From the NCBI GenBank assembly GCA_018268955.1, contig JAFDVO010000017.1:111890-175889 (forward strand): 64,000 bases of DNA. The letters are read 5' to 3'. Both the position numbers and the translations under genes were made by a program. Below, one piece after another: positions 9,811 through 18,266 of this stretch; position 1 is the stretch's first letter; each line of letters opens with the position of its first letter. The notes under the pieces are model-generated. The model was not told the DNA's origin. It was given only the letters and a program-made list of their open reading frames with translations, and searched no databases. Source of the stretch: Acidobacteriota bacterium (lineage in GTDB: Bacteria; Acidobacteriota; Vicinamibacteria; Vicinamibacterales; CAVVIG01).

Positions 9811-10640
9811 CAGTGCGTGAGCGCGTAGATGATCGTGTTGATGCCGAAGGCGTAGCCGGGGACGGAGAACTTCTGGAAGTAGAGCGGGTTCTCGGTTTCG
9901 CGTTCGTACGAGTCGCCGAAATCGGTGTTGAACGTCATCAGCACCATGATGCGGCCCTTGTCGTCGTAGACCGCCGCGAAGCGATCGTGCTCGGTGCCGG
10001 GGCGCTCCCAGGTGCGGTTCGCGCCGTCCCAGTAGCCGATCCCGGGGATCTGCGGGACCTCCGCCGCGTTCAGCACCTGGTGGAAGATGACGTGGTCGCG
10101 CGGGATCTCCACGATGGGGTACGTGGCCGACGGCAGCGCCTTGCGGAGCATCGCCTCCCAGTAGTCCCATGCGTAGTCGCCCCAGTAGTCGTCGGCCCAC
10201 AGGAAGCCGCCCTTGAGCAGGTAGTCGTGCAGGTTCTTCGCTTCCTGATCGTCCAGATAGGCCCCGCCGGGCTCCGTGATCATCAGGAATGGGCAGCGGA
10301 AGATCTCGGGGGAGCTGAGGTTGACGAGGAGCGTCTCCGGTTCGTTCGCCTCATCCATGACCACCGGCGTTCGGGTCAGCTCTGACAGTCGGATGGACAG
10401 GTTGATGTCGGCCCTCGGCCAGTCCACGTTCCAGCCGGCGCCGTCGCCATTGCCCTGGCGAAAGACGACGCGGCAGAACTGGAAGCCGCCCTTGAAATCG
10501 TCGGCCGTCGCGTAGCGTGCCGGGCGACCGCTGTACATCCCGCGACCGAAGTTCCGGCCGCGTCCCCGCTGCGCGAGCACCAGGGTGGACGCCAGCACCA
10601 CGATGAGGGCTGCCGCAATCACCGCCAGGCGGGATTTCAT
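9810..10640 (-). CDS. DUF4159 domain secreted protein
   Basis: A 276-residue protein from the ATG at 10640 that begins with a signal peptide (MKSRLAVIAAALIVV, cleavage near VLAQRGRGR). The rest matches the DUF4159 type: RMSG/RYATADDF-like start, a VNLSSPEIFRCPFLMITE block, then DDQEAKNLHDYLLKGGFLWADD, which resembles the glutamine-amidotransferase-like fold used by this family. The function of DUF4159 is not established. In related bacteria it often accompanies membrane or MoxR-type operons; no such genes flank it here. A longer upstream open frame has no signal-peptide-compatible start. Confidence 0.85.
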   Translation of the reverse strand: MKSRLAVIAAALIVVLASTLVLAQRGRGRNFGRGMYSGRPARYATADDFKGGFQFCRVVFRQGNGDGAGWNVDWPRADINLSIRLSELTRTPVVMDEANEPETLLVNLSSPEIFRCPFLMITEPGGAYLDDQEAKNLHDYLLKGGFLWADDYWGDYAWDYWEAMLRKALPSATYPIVEIPRDHVIFHQVLNAAEVPQIPGIGYWDGANRTWERPGTEHDRFAAVYDDKGRIMVLMTFNTDFGDSYERETENPLYFQKFSVPGYAFGINTIIYALTH

Positions 10641-10793
10641 CGGCACAGCATAGCAGGACGAGCCCCGCCTCCCGCCCCGATATACGGCGAAATCCGCACG
10701 CAGCACACCCCAACGGTGCCTCTCACGTGCCGGACAGGGCCGAGCTCGTGCGGGGGACACATGCGAAGCCCCGCTGCATCCGATACATCGGGT

Positions 10794-11174
10794 ATGAAGC
10801 AACTGACGGGTGTGCTCGTCGTTGACGACATGCCGCACACAAGGAAGCTGGTCTGCCGCGTGCTGGACCGCGAGGGGTTTGACACGTTCGAGGCTGAGGA
10901 CCAGGCAAGCGCCTGTGCGGCCGCGGCCTCCCATCACGACCACATCGACGTCGCACTCGTCGACGTCGAACTCGAGGGCGCCAGCGCGTCCGAAGTCAGA
11001 ACCGCACTGCAGCGCCAACTGCCGGACGCCCGATTCGTCTTCATGACACGCCTCGACATCGACACGCTTGTCGCGGAAGGCCGGCTTCCCGACAACGCTG
11101 TCGTTCTGCGCAAGCCCTTCACGCTCTCCGCACTCGTCGACACCGTGCGGGCGACGCGCCGCCGCGTGAGCTGA
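10794..11174 (+). CDS. Single-domain response regulator (receiver only)
   Basis: From the ATG at 10794 this is a 126-residue CheY-like receiver with no output domain. The acidic pair is in VLVVDDM, the phosphoacceptor Asp in ALVDVELEG, the conserved Thr in FVFMT and the Lys in LRKPF. The start is chosen because the beta-1 strand begins directly after MKQ; an upstream in-frame ATG at 10761 is possible. No histidine kinase is adjacent, so its partner is unknown. It lies 38 bases upstream of the qhpG-like gene, but there is no evidence that it controls that locus. Confidence 0.8.
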   Translation: MKQLTGVLVVDDMPHTRKLVCRVLDREGFDTFEAEDQASACAAAASHHDHIDVALVDVELEGASASEVRTALQRQLPDARFVFMTRLDIDTLVAEGRLPDNAVVLRKPFTLSALVDTVRATRRRVS

Positions 11175-11212
11175 AATCGTTCGGCAAACGGCTCGGGTCG
11201 GCACGTGCGTCC

Positions 11213-12829
11213 GTGCCGAAGCCGCGTGCGCCCGGTGGCGAAACCGCCTCCGCGCCCGCGGCACCCGGGTTGCTCCACCCATCCGTCATCGAACACTTAC
11301 CACTCACGCCTGCGGCGGACACCGCTCACGACGGCGAGGCGGATGTCCTCGTCATCGGGGGCGGACCGTCGGGGTCGGTCGCCGCACGGCTGCTCGCGTC
11401 GTGGGGGCACCGCGTCTGTCTCGTAGCCCGACCCGTCGATCCCTCGCGCGCGCTCGCGAACTCGCTCCCGCCCAGCACGCGGTCGCTGCTTCGGCAGACC
11501 GGCACGCTCGACATCGTCGAACGGATCGGCATGCCGACCCACGGCAACACCGTCTGGTGGGGAGCCCGCGAGGGCGATGTGCAGCCGTTCGCGTCCGGTG
11601 ATCAGGCACACGGATTCCAGATCGATCGCGCGCGGCTCGATCCCGCACTGCTCGACGCCGCCGGGCAGGCGGGCGTCTGCGTCACCGCGGGGCGCGTCGG
11701 TCGGGTCGATCGCGATGGTCCAGCCGCGTTGGTCCGGTACGACAGGAACGGGGAACCCCGCGCCTGTCGCGCGCAGATCGTGGTCGACGCATCGGGCCGC
11801 GCCGGTGTGCTGGCGCAGCCGCTCGGCCTTCGCCGGCACATCCGCGGCGGGCAGATGCAGGCGCTCGTCGGCGTGTGGCATCGGAGCGGGGCATGGCCGA
11901 TCGCGCATCCGACGCACACGCTGATCGAGACCTGCGACGAAGGCTGGGCCTGGTCAATCGGGACCAGCATGGACGAGCGCCACGTGGGCATCATGGTCGA
12001 CGGCGCCACGAGCCGGCTGACCCGTCGGGGCACGCTCGCGGAGACCTACCTGGCGCAACTCACGCTGACCGGGCACCTCGCCGCGCACGCCGTTGGCGCC
12101 ACGCTGATCCGGGTCTTCGCGTGCGATGCGTCGGTGTATACGGCGCGGTCGCATGCGGACGGCCACGTGCTGCTGGTGGGCGACTCAGGATCCACGCTCA
12201 ACCCGCTCTCGTCGTTCGGGATCAAGAAGGCGCTCGCGTCCGCATGGCTCGGCGCGGTGACCGCCCACACGATGCTCGTCGCACCGTCGCGCGCCGATGT
12301 GGCACGGACCTTCTTTTCGGACTGGTCGGCCCGCGCGTGGCAGGCGAACCTCGCGCGGTCACGCGAGTTCGCGATCGAGGCGGCCCGCACGCACGACTCG
12401 GTGTTCTGGCGCGCACAGGCCGGCGTGCCGGTCGACGCCGCGATGCTGCCGCTCGATGAGCGAGCCCTGCTGGACGGCCCGGACGTGCACGCCGCCCTCA
12501 TGTCGCTCCGCACACACGACAGGATTGTCCTGACGCCAGGGCCGGCACTGACACGAACGTCGGCTCCCCTCGTGCGAGGCCGTGAGGTTGTCGTCGAGGA
12601 TGCGCTGGTCCTTGGCTCGACCTCGCGCGACGTCGCCCGCTACCTGTGCGGCATCGATCTCGTTGCGGTCTCAACCATGGCGCCCACGTGCGTCAGTGTT
12701 CCCTCGCTCTTCGAGGAGTACGTGCGGCGTCATGGCCCCGTACCACTGCCGGAGTTCCTTCGCGTGCTCTCATGTCTCCTCGCCCGCCGCATGCTCGTCG
12801 CCACCCCGCTCGCCGCAGCGGGGCGGTGA
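11213..12829 (+). CDS. qhpG: FAD-dependent monooxygenase, QhpG-like
   Basis: The 538-residue flavoprotein has a Rossmann FAD motif DVLVIGGGPSGS (about residues 44-55), a middle DASGRAG motif and the second FAD block VLLVGDSGSTLNPLSSFG. These are features of the halogenase/monooxygenase class that includes QhpG. QhpG is known to dihydroxylate the tryptophan of QhpC during formation of the cysteine tryptophylquinone (CTQ) cofactor. The call rests on this fold plus the complete qhp set downstream. About 110 C-terminal residues beyond the flavin domain are unassigned. The GTG start at 11213 is weakly supported. In the proteobacterial operons I know of, qhpG sits at the far end, so this place is unusual. 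Confidence 0.72.
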   Translation: MPKPRAPGGETASAPAAPGLLHPSVIEHLPLTPAADTAHDGEADVLVIGGGPSGSVAARLLASWGHRVCLVARPVDPSRALANSLPPSTRSLLRQTGTLDIVERIGMPTHGNTVWWGAREGDVQPFASGDQAHGFQIDRARLDPALLDAAGQAGVCVTAGRVGRVDRDGPAALVRYDRNGEPRACRAQIVVDASGRAGVLAQPLGLRRHIRGGQMQALVGVWHRSGAWPIAHPTHTLIETCDEGWAWSIGTSMDERHVGIMVDGATSRLTRRGTLAETYLAQLTLTGHLAAHAVGATLIRVFACDASVYTARSHADGHVLLVGDSGSTLNPLSSFGIKKALASAWLGAVTAHTMLVAPSRADVARTFFSDWSARAWQANLARSREFAIEAARTHDSVFWRAQAGVPVDAAMLPLDERALLDGPDVHAALMSLRTHDRIVLTPGPALTRTSAPLVRGREVVVEDALVLGSTSRDVARYLCGIDLVAVSTMAPTCVSVPSLFEEYVRRHGPVPLPEFLRVLSCLLARRMLVATPLAAAGR

Positions 12830-13244
12830 GGCCTCGCTCACATCGCGCTCTCCTCGTCTCAATCCCACCTGCGTCGGCCGCGCGTCGCGTGAGAGCGACG
12901 ATCGTGTCGGTTCGTGATCGCGCCAAATCATTGGGGTTCTCGCAGTGATCGCCGCAGGAGCCGCACAACTGTCGGAGCTCCCACGGGCGAAGCGACATTC
13001 GTGTGTGTGTGTGGCTGCGCGCGTTGCCTCGCGCCGCGCGCGATCGTCGAGAGACGCTCGAGAGGATCGCGCGATTTCCTCAGTGAACATGCGCGAAACA
13101 CGCCTCGCGCGGCACGGGCGCCACGTCGACGCGCGTCGTGGCACATCGGTTGCTCAATAGGCCAGCGTGCGCATGCGAACCGCGATGCGCACGCCGCCAT
13201 CGTTCAATTCGATTCGCAGGAACCCGTTCGACGTAGGAGGGGGC
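12830..13244. other. Gene-free leader between qhpG and the TonB receptor
   Basis: About 415 bases without a convincing gene. It contains a GTGTGTGTGTGTG run near 13003-13014 and a CGCG-rich segment with short inverted repeats (CGCGCG/AGAGACGCTCG words, 13018-13070). A strong ribosome-binding site, TAGGAGGGGG, ends it at 13234-13243. The promoter for the receptor and downstream qhp genes would be expected here, but no clear -35/-10 pair was found. Confidence 0.4.
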
Positions 13245-15986
13245 ATGACACGTGTGTGGTCGTTCGTCGTGGCGCTGCTGCTGGCCGTTGGTGTGACGCC
13301 AGCGCTAGCGCAGCGCACGACGGGAGAGATATCCGGCAAGGTGGTCGACGAGTCAGGCGGCACGCTGCCTGGCGTGACCGTCACCCTTCGCGGGGAGGCG
13401 ATGCCCAACGCGCAGCCTGTCATCACGTCCGAAACAGGCCTGTATCGGTTCCCCGTGCTGCCGGCCGGCACGTATGATGTCGAGTTCGCGCTCGAGGGCT
13501 TCGGCACGGCGAAGTATGAGGCGATCCGCGTCGCGGTCGGCCAGACCATCGACGTCAACGTGACGATGAAGGTCAGCTCGCTCAATGAGACGCTGACGGT
13601 GACGGGCACCGCGCCCGTGGTGAACGTGACCACCTCTGAGGTGAGCACGAACTACAACCGCGAGTGGGTCCAGAGCGCGCCGGTGCGCCGCTTCTCGTAC
13701 TTCGATCTGATCAACTCCGCGCCTGGCGTGAGCTCGACGTCCAACGTCGGGCAGAGCACGTCGGCGCAGGTGCTCGGCAACAGCACGAACGAGAACCAGT
13801 ACCAGATCGACGGCACGGACATCAGCTCGACTCCGTGGCCGAATACCGATGCGATCGAGGAAGTGCAGGTCCTCTCGATGGGCGCGTCCGCCGAGTACGG
13901 CAACGTGCAGGGCGCGGTCTTCAACATCGTGACGCGCCAGGGCACGAACGTGTTCCACGGTGATGCGAACACCTACTTCCAGAGCAGCGCGCTGACGGGC
14001 CGCAACACGACCGCCGCGGTCGACAAGGGGTTCCCGTACAACCGCGATACCTACCGGGACGGCACCATCCAGGCCTCTGGTCCGTTCATCCCGGACAAGC
14101 TCTGGTTCTTCGGCTCCCTGCAGTACCAGCGCGATTGGGACTCCCAGCCGGGCGTCGATCCCAAGCTGCCGACGAAGAACGACTCGCGGCGCATGTTCTA
14201 CAAGTTCAACTACGCCATCAACGACAAGCATCGGCTGATGCACGGCTATCACAACGACTTCTACTACATCCCGGACATCGCCACGAGCTTCACGGCGCCG
14301 ACATCGGTCTCGATCAGCCATGGCGACAACCCGACGCCGAACGTGGTCTACACCGGCGTGCTGAGCAGCAAGACGTTTGTCGAGGCCCGCTACTCGGGGT
14401 TCTTCCTCCACAGCTCGGTCAACCCGCTGCAGGACGGCGTGCCGAGTGTGATGACGCGGGTCGAGGATCAGGATACGGGCCTCATCACCGGCGGCATCAC
14501 GGCCTGGAACGAGAATCGGAGCTGGAAGTGGGGCAGCGCGGTCAAGCTGTCGCACGTCATCGACTCCTTCCTCGGCGGCAGCCACGACATCAAGACCGGC
14601 TACCAGTACGGCGTGACCGGCAGCGACAACCTGAACGGGCCCAACGACACGCTGACAACCTACAGCCTGACCGGCCGGCAGACGACCGGAATCACGCAGC
14701 TGCCCTATCACCAGGGTGCCGAGGCGATCTGGAACGGCCTCTACGTGGATGACACCTACCGGTTGCCTCGCGCGGTGCTGAACCTCGGCGTGCGCTACGA
14801 CCACAGCCGCGCGACCTTCCCGTCGTTCCCGTTCCTGAACGCGCAGGGGCTCCCGACCGGGCAGTCGTCGACGGCGAATGACGATGTGTATCACTGGAAC
14901 ACGTTCTCGCCACGCGTCGGCCTCAACTGGCAGGTGACCGAGTCCGGAAACACCGTCGTCAAGGCCCACTACGGCCGGTACTACAAGGCGCTCGAGCCCA
15001 ACGAGTACCGCGGCGCGGTGCCGTCGATCTCGCCGGCGTACAGCTTCACAGTAGACGCCGCGGGGAACCGCACGAACGTCGTGCAGACCTCGAGCAACGC
15101 GAACCTGCGCATCGATCCGAACTTCAAGTCGGCCTACAACGACCAGTTCATGCTGCAGCTCGAACAGCAGCTGGTGCGCGACCTGGGCCTGCAGCTGAAT
15201 TACGTGCACAAGACCGGCGAGGGCTACGGCGCGTGGCAGGACATCGCCGGGACCTACGTGCAGGTCCCCTACGTCGACAATGCCGGCGTGGACGCCACCG
15301 GACAGACCGTCATGGTGTGGAAGCTCCTGAGCAATCCGGCCGACCGCGTGTTCCTGATGACGAACCCGGACGGGATGTACATGAAGTACAACGGCGTCAC
15401 CGCGAGCCTGACCAAGCGCATGTCGAAGAACTGGCAGGCGGTCTACTCGATCGTGCTCTCGAAGGCGGAAGGGCGCATCGGCTCCAGCGCCCGCGCGACG
15501 TCCACCACGACGCAGAGCAGCCAGGCGGGAACCTTCGGGCGTGAGACCGCCGGCCCGAACGATTTCGTCAACACCGACGGCCTGCTGGTCGGCGATCGTC
15601 CGGTCGTGAGCAAGCTGCAGCTCTCCTACAAGCTGCCCTACGGCATCCTCGTCGCGACGAACCTTCAGTACCAGAGCGGCCGGTTCTACTCGCGCCAGGT
15701 GCGCGTGGCCGGCCTCGGGTTCCCGTCGGCCCCGACGATCAACATGGAAGCGAACACCGGCGACCGGCGCGTCCCGCCCGTCAAGATGATCGACTTCCGC
15801 GCCCAGAAGGACATCAAGCTGACCGCGTCCAGCAACATCGGGCTGTTCCTCGATGTGCTGAACCTGACGAACAGCGACCAGAACGAAGGCGTGGCGTCGA
15901 CCCTCGGCACCTCAGCGTCCTTCGGTGTCCCGACCCGCTTCGTGCCGCCGCGCCGCGCGATGTTCGGCATCAAATATCGCTGGTAG
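13245..15986 (+). CDS. TonB-dependent receptor with carboxypeptidase-type N-domain (Oar-like)
   Basis: A 913-residue outer-membrane protein. The ATG at 13245 has TAGGAGG upstream and starts a signal peptide cleaved near PALAQR. A carboxypeptidase-regulatory-like domain follows (GEISGKVVDESGGTLPGV), then a plug with YQIDGTDI and VQGAVFNIVTRQG, and a long beta-barrel ending in an aromatic residue (KYRW). Such receptors import or bind larger substrates using TonB energy. It lies between qhpG and qhpA, so it may feed amine or peptide substrates to the amine dehydrogenase; this is inference from position. A hairpin follows its stop codon. Confidence 0.9.
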   Translation: MTRVWSFVVALLLAVGVTPALAQRTTGEISGKVVDESGGTLPGVTVTLRGEAMPNAQPVITSETGLYRFPVLPAGTYDVEFALEGFGTAKYEAIRVAVGQTIDVNVTMKVSSLNETLTVTGTAPVVNVTTSEVSTNYNREWVQSAPVRRFSYFDLINSAPGVSSTSNVGQSTSAQVLGNSTNENQYQIDGTDISSTPWPNTDAIEEVQVLSMGASAEYGNVQGAVFNIVTRQGTNVFHGDANTYFQSSALTGRNTTAAVDKGFPYNRDTYRDGTIQASGPFIPDKLWFFGSLQYQRDWDSQPGVDPKLPTKNDSRRMFYKFNYAINDKHRLMHGYHNDFYYIPDIATSFTAPTSVSISHGDNPTPNVVYTGVLSSKTFVEARYSGFFLHSSVNPLQDGVPSVMTRVEDQDTGLITGGITAWNENRSWKWGSAVKLSHVIDSFLGGSHDIKTGYQYGVTGSDNLNGPNDTLTTYSLTGRQTTGITQLPYHQGAEAIWNGLYVDDTYRLPRAVLNLGVRYDHSRATFPSFPFLNAQGLPTGQSSTANDDVYHWNTFSPRVGLNWQVTESGNTVVKAHYGRYYKALEPNEYRGAVPSISPAYSFTVDAAGNRTNVVQTSSNANLRIDPNFKSAYNDQFMLQLEQQLVRDLGLQLNYVHKTGEGYGAWQDIAGTYVQVPYVDNAGVDATGQTVMVWKLLSNPADRVFLMTNPDGMYMKYNGVTASLTKRMSKNWQAVYSIVLSKAEGRIGSSARATSTTTQSSQAGTFGRETAGPNDFVNTDGLLVGDRPVVSKLQLSYKLPYGILVATNLQYQSGRFYSRQVRVAGLGFPSAPTINMEANTGDRRVPPVKMIDFRAQKDIKLTASSNIGLFLDVLNLTNSDQNEGVASTLGTSASFGVPTRFVPPRRAMFGIKYRW

Positions 15987-15997
15987 TACGCCCGATG

Positions 15998-16029
15998 CCG
16001 GCCCTCCACCCGCGTGCGCGGAGGGCCGG
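15998..16029 (+). terminator. Hairpin after TonB receptor gene
   Basis: A ten-base GC-rich stem (CCGGCCCTCC / GGAGGGCCGG) closes a 12-base loop 12 bases after the receptor stop. No T-tract follows, so it may act as a processing or partial-termination site within the locus more than as a strong terminator. Confidence 0.5.
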
Positions 16030-16108
16030 TCGTCGTCCGACAAACGGGAGCGGCGCCGTCACGGACCGCTCCGAGGTGTGGACCCCCTGTCCGCCTGTGG
16101 AGATGACC

Positions 16109-16531
16109 ATGAAGAGTGTTCGAATTGCAATTGCATCCGCGCTCGTGCTCGCGATGAGTGGTGGCGTGCCGGCGATGGCTGGCGACCTTCAGGACAGCGT
16201 GGCGGCGGCGGCCGCGGCCGCGGCGAAGAGCAGCACGCAGGAAACCGGGATGAAGTCCGGGATCGGCAGCGGCAAGGCCATGACCTGGGCGGGTGGCGCG
16301 CTGTTCGCCACCGGCATGACCTACGGCCTGTTCCAGTTCATCAACAACAAGAACGGCGGCTATGCCGAGTTCGGCGAGGCTGCTGCCACCAACAAGAAGG
16401 CCGGCGCCGCCGGCCTCAGCATGGCCTTCGCTGGCGGGGCGCTGATGCTGCTCGGGCACCACGCCGGACGCATGCCGTCCGTCGCGGTCGGCGCGAAGTC
16501 CCTCGGGTTGGCCAAGCGGGTGTCCTGGTAA
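16109..16531 (+). CDS. Small Ala/Gly-rich secreted or membrane protein in the qhp locus
   Basis: A 140-residue product from the ATG at 16109, with GGAG six bases upstream. A signal peptide (cleaved near AMAGDL) precedes an alanine run, then two hydrophobic helices (about residues 54-72 and 98-112) separated by a short NNKNGGY loop. No enzymatic motif and no cysteines are visible. It ends 34 bases before qhpA and is probably co-transcribed with it. It could be a small inner-membrane accessory of the dehydrogenase or of the TonB receptor. No known family was recognised. Confidence 0.6.
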   Translation: MKSVRIAIASALVLAMSGGVPAMAGDLQDSVAAAAAAAAKSSTQETGMKSGIGSGKAMTWAGGALFATGMTYGLFQFINNKNGGYAEFGEAAATNKKAGAAGLSMAFAGGALMLLGHHAGRMPSVAVGAKSLGLAKRVSW

Positions 16532-16565
16532 TCGCATGGCATCGCTGAGAGGAGCGGAGACAACG

Positions 16566-18266
16566 ATGACGCGCAGGACCTCATGGTGGCGGACTGCGGT
16601 GCTCACAGCCGCGTGCGGGCTGGTGATGCTGCCCGCGGGTGCGCACGCACAGGCACAGGCAACGGCCGACGGGATTCCGGTCGAGAGTGAGCTCGTGCGC
16701 AGCAAGTGCGGCGGATGCCACAAGCCAGACGCCAGCAACCGGATGACCCGCATCTCGTGGCGGCGGGCCAGTCCGGAGAACTGGGAGCGAACGGTCGAGC
16801 GGATGATCACCCTCAACAAGGCCAACGTCACTCCCGCGGACGCCAGGACCATCGTGAAGTACCTGGCCGATCACAACGGCCTGGCGCCGGAGGAGGCCCG
16901 TCCGATCGCATTCGAGTTCGAGCGGCGGTTGATCGAGTGGACCTACGACGGCGACAAGGATGTGGCGACCCTCTGCGGCGGCTGCCACGCCTTCAGCCGC
17001 GTGCTGGCCGAACGCCGGACGAAGGACGAGTGGGCTGGACTGGTCTCGATGCACCGCGGCTACTACCCGCTGGTGGACAACCAGCCGATCCTCAACGGTT
17101 CAGGGTTCCGTCGGTCGCGCGCGCTGCCGCCCGAGGAGACCGACCACCGCCAGCCGATGGACAAGGCGATCGAGTACTTCGCGAAGACGTTCCCGCTCAT
17201 CACGCCAGAATGGTCCTCCTGGTCGGCGGCCATGACGCCGGCCAACCTCTCCGGGCGGTGGGCTGTCACCGCGAACATCCCCGGGAAAGGGCCGGCGTTC
17301 GGCGAGATGACGGTGACGGCTGATGCCGCCCCCGACACGTTCATCACGAAGACGGTGCTGACGGTGCCGAAGACCGGCGAGACGATCGCTCGCACGGGCA
17401 AGGCGCTCGTCTACACCGGATACCAGTGGCGCGGACGCGGCGCTGACGCTGCCAAGCCGGACGATCCGTGGCGTGAGGTCATGTTCGTCGAGCGCAGCCG
17501 TACCGAGATGTGGGGCCGCTGGTTCACCGGGGCATACGACGAGACCGGCATCGACGTGAAGCTCGCGAAGATCTCCGGCTCACCCATGGTGCTCGGTCTC
17601 GGGCAGCTGTCCGCGAAGCGCGGCACCTCGCCCTCGCTCACGATCTACGGCATCAACCTGCCGACTGCGCTCGCGGCCTCCGACGTGAACCTGGGCCCTG
17701 GCATCACGGTGCGCTCTGCGTCCGTGTCGGCTGGCGTGGTCACCGCTCAGGTCACCGTGGCGCCCGACGCGAAGACCGGCCCGCGCGACGTCTCTGTCGG
17801 CGGCGTCGTCAAGCCGCTCGCGCTCGTGGTCTACGACCAGGTCGACGGCATCCGCGTGCTGCCGCGCGCGGGGCTCGCACGCACTGGCGGAGCGGTGTTC
17901 CCGAAGGGCTTCCAGCAGTTCGAGGCGATCGCCTTCGCCAACGGCCCTGACGGCAAGCCGAATACGGCCGACGACTGGCCGCTCGGCGTGGTCGACGCCA
18001 CGTGGGGCGTCGAGGAATACACCTCCACGTTCAACGACGATGACCTCCGCTTCGTGGGCAACATCGACCCGAAGAGCGGGATGTTCACGCCCGCGCTCGA
18101 CGGACCGAACCCCGAGCGGAGCGGGAACCGCAACAACATCGGGGATCTCTGGGTGACCGCCGAGTACGCGCCGGAGGGCGCGAAGCAGCCGATCCGGGCC
18201 CGTGCCCAGCTCGTGGTCTCGCCGCCGGTCTACATGCGGTGGATGTCGTCGGAGGTGGGGAAGTGA
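16566..18266 (+). CDS. qhpA: Quinohemoprotein amine dehydrogenase alpha subunit (dihaem)
   Basis: A 566-residue periplasmic protein from the ATG at 16566, which has GGAGCGGAGA upstream and a signal peptide cleaved near AHAQAQ. The N-terminal dihaem domain has two CGGCH sites at residues 48-52 and 137-141. Three beta-rich domains follow, including an Ig-like IPT-type stretch (SLTIYGINLPTAL), as in domains II-IV of known QHNDH alpha subunits. It carries electrons from the CTQ of the gamma subunit to external acceptors during oxidative deamination of primary amines. Its stop codon overlaps the qhpD start. Reading order A-D-C-B-F-E matches the core operon known from Paracoccus and Pseudomonas. 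Confidence 0.92.
   Translation: MTRRTSWWRTAVLTAACGLVMLPAGAHAQAQATADGIPVESELVRSKCGGCHKPDASNRMTRISWRRASPENWERTVERMITLNKANVTPADARTIVKYLADHNGLAPEEARPIAFEFERRLIEWTYDGDKDVATLCGGCHAFSRVLAERRTKDEWAGLVSMHRGYYPLVDNQPILNGSGFRRSRALPPEETDHRQPMDKAIEYFAKTFPLITPEWSSWSAAMTPANLSGRWAVTANIPGKGPAFGEMTVTADAAPDTFITKTVLTVPKTGETIARTGKALVYTGYQWRGRGADAAKPDDPWREVMFVERSRTEMWGRWFTGAYDETGIDVKLAKISGSPMVLGLGQLSAKRGTSPSLTIYGINLPTALAASDVNLGPGITVRSASVSAGVVTAQVTVAPDAKTGPRDVSVGGVVKPLALVVYDQVDGIRVLPRAGLARTGGAVFPKGFQQFEAIAFANGPDGKPNTADDWPLGVVDATWGVEEYTSTFNDDDLRFVGNIDPKSGMFTPALDGPNPERSGNRNNIGDLWVTAEYAPEGAKQPIRARAQLVVSPPVYMRWMSSEVGK

Noticed and set aside
13353-15209. Minus-strand open frame of 618 codons
   Set aside because: Lies wholly antisense to the TonB receptor gene; Arg/Val/His-rich composition typical of shadow frames in high-GC DNA.
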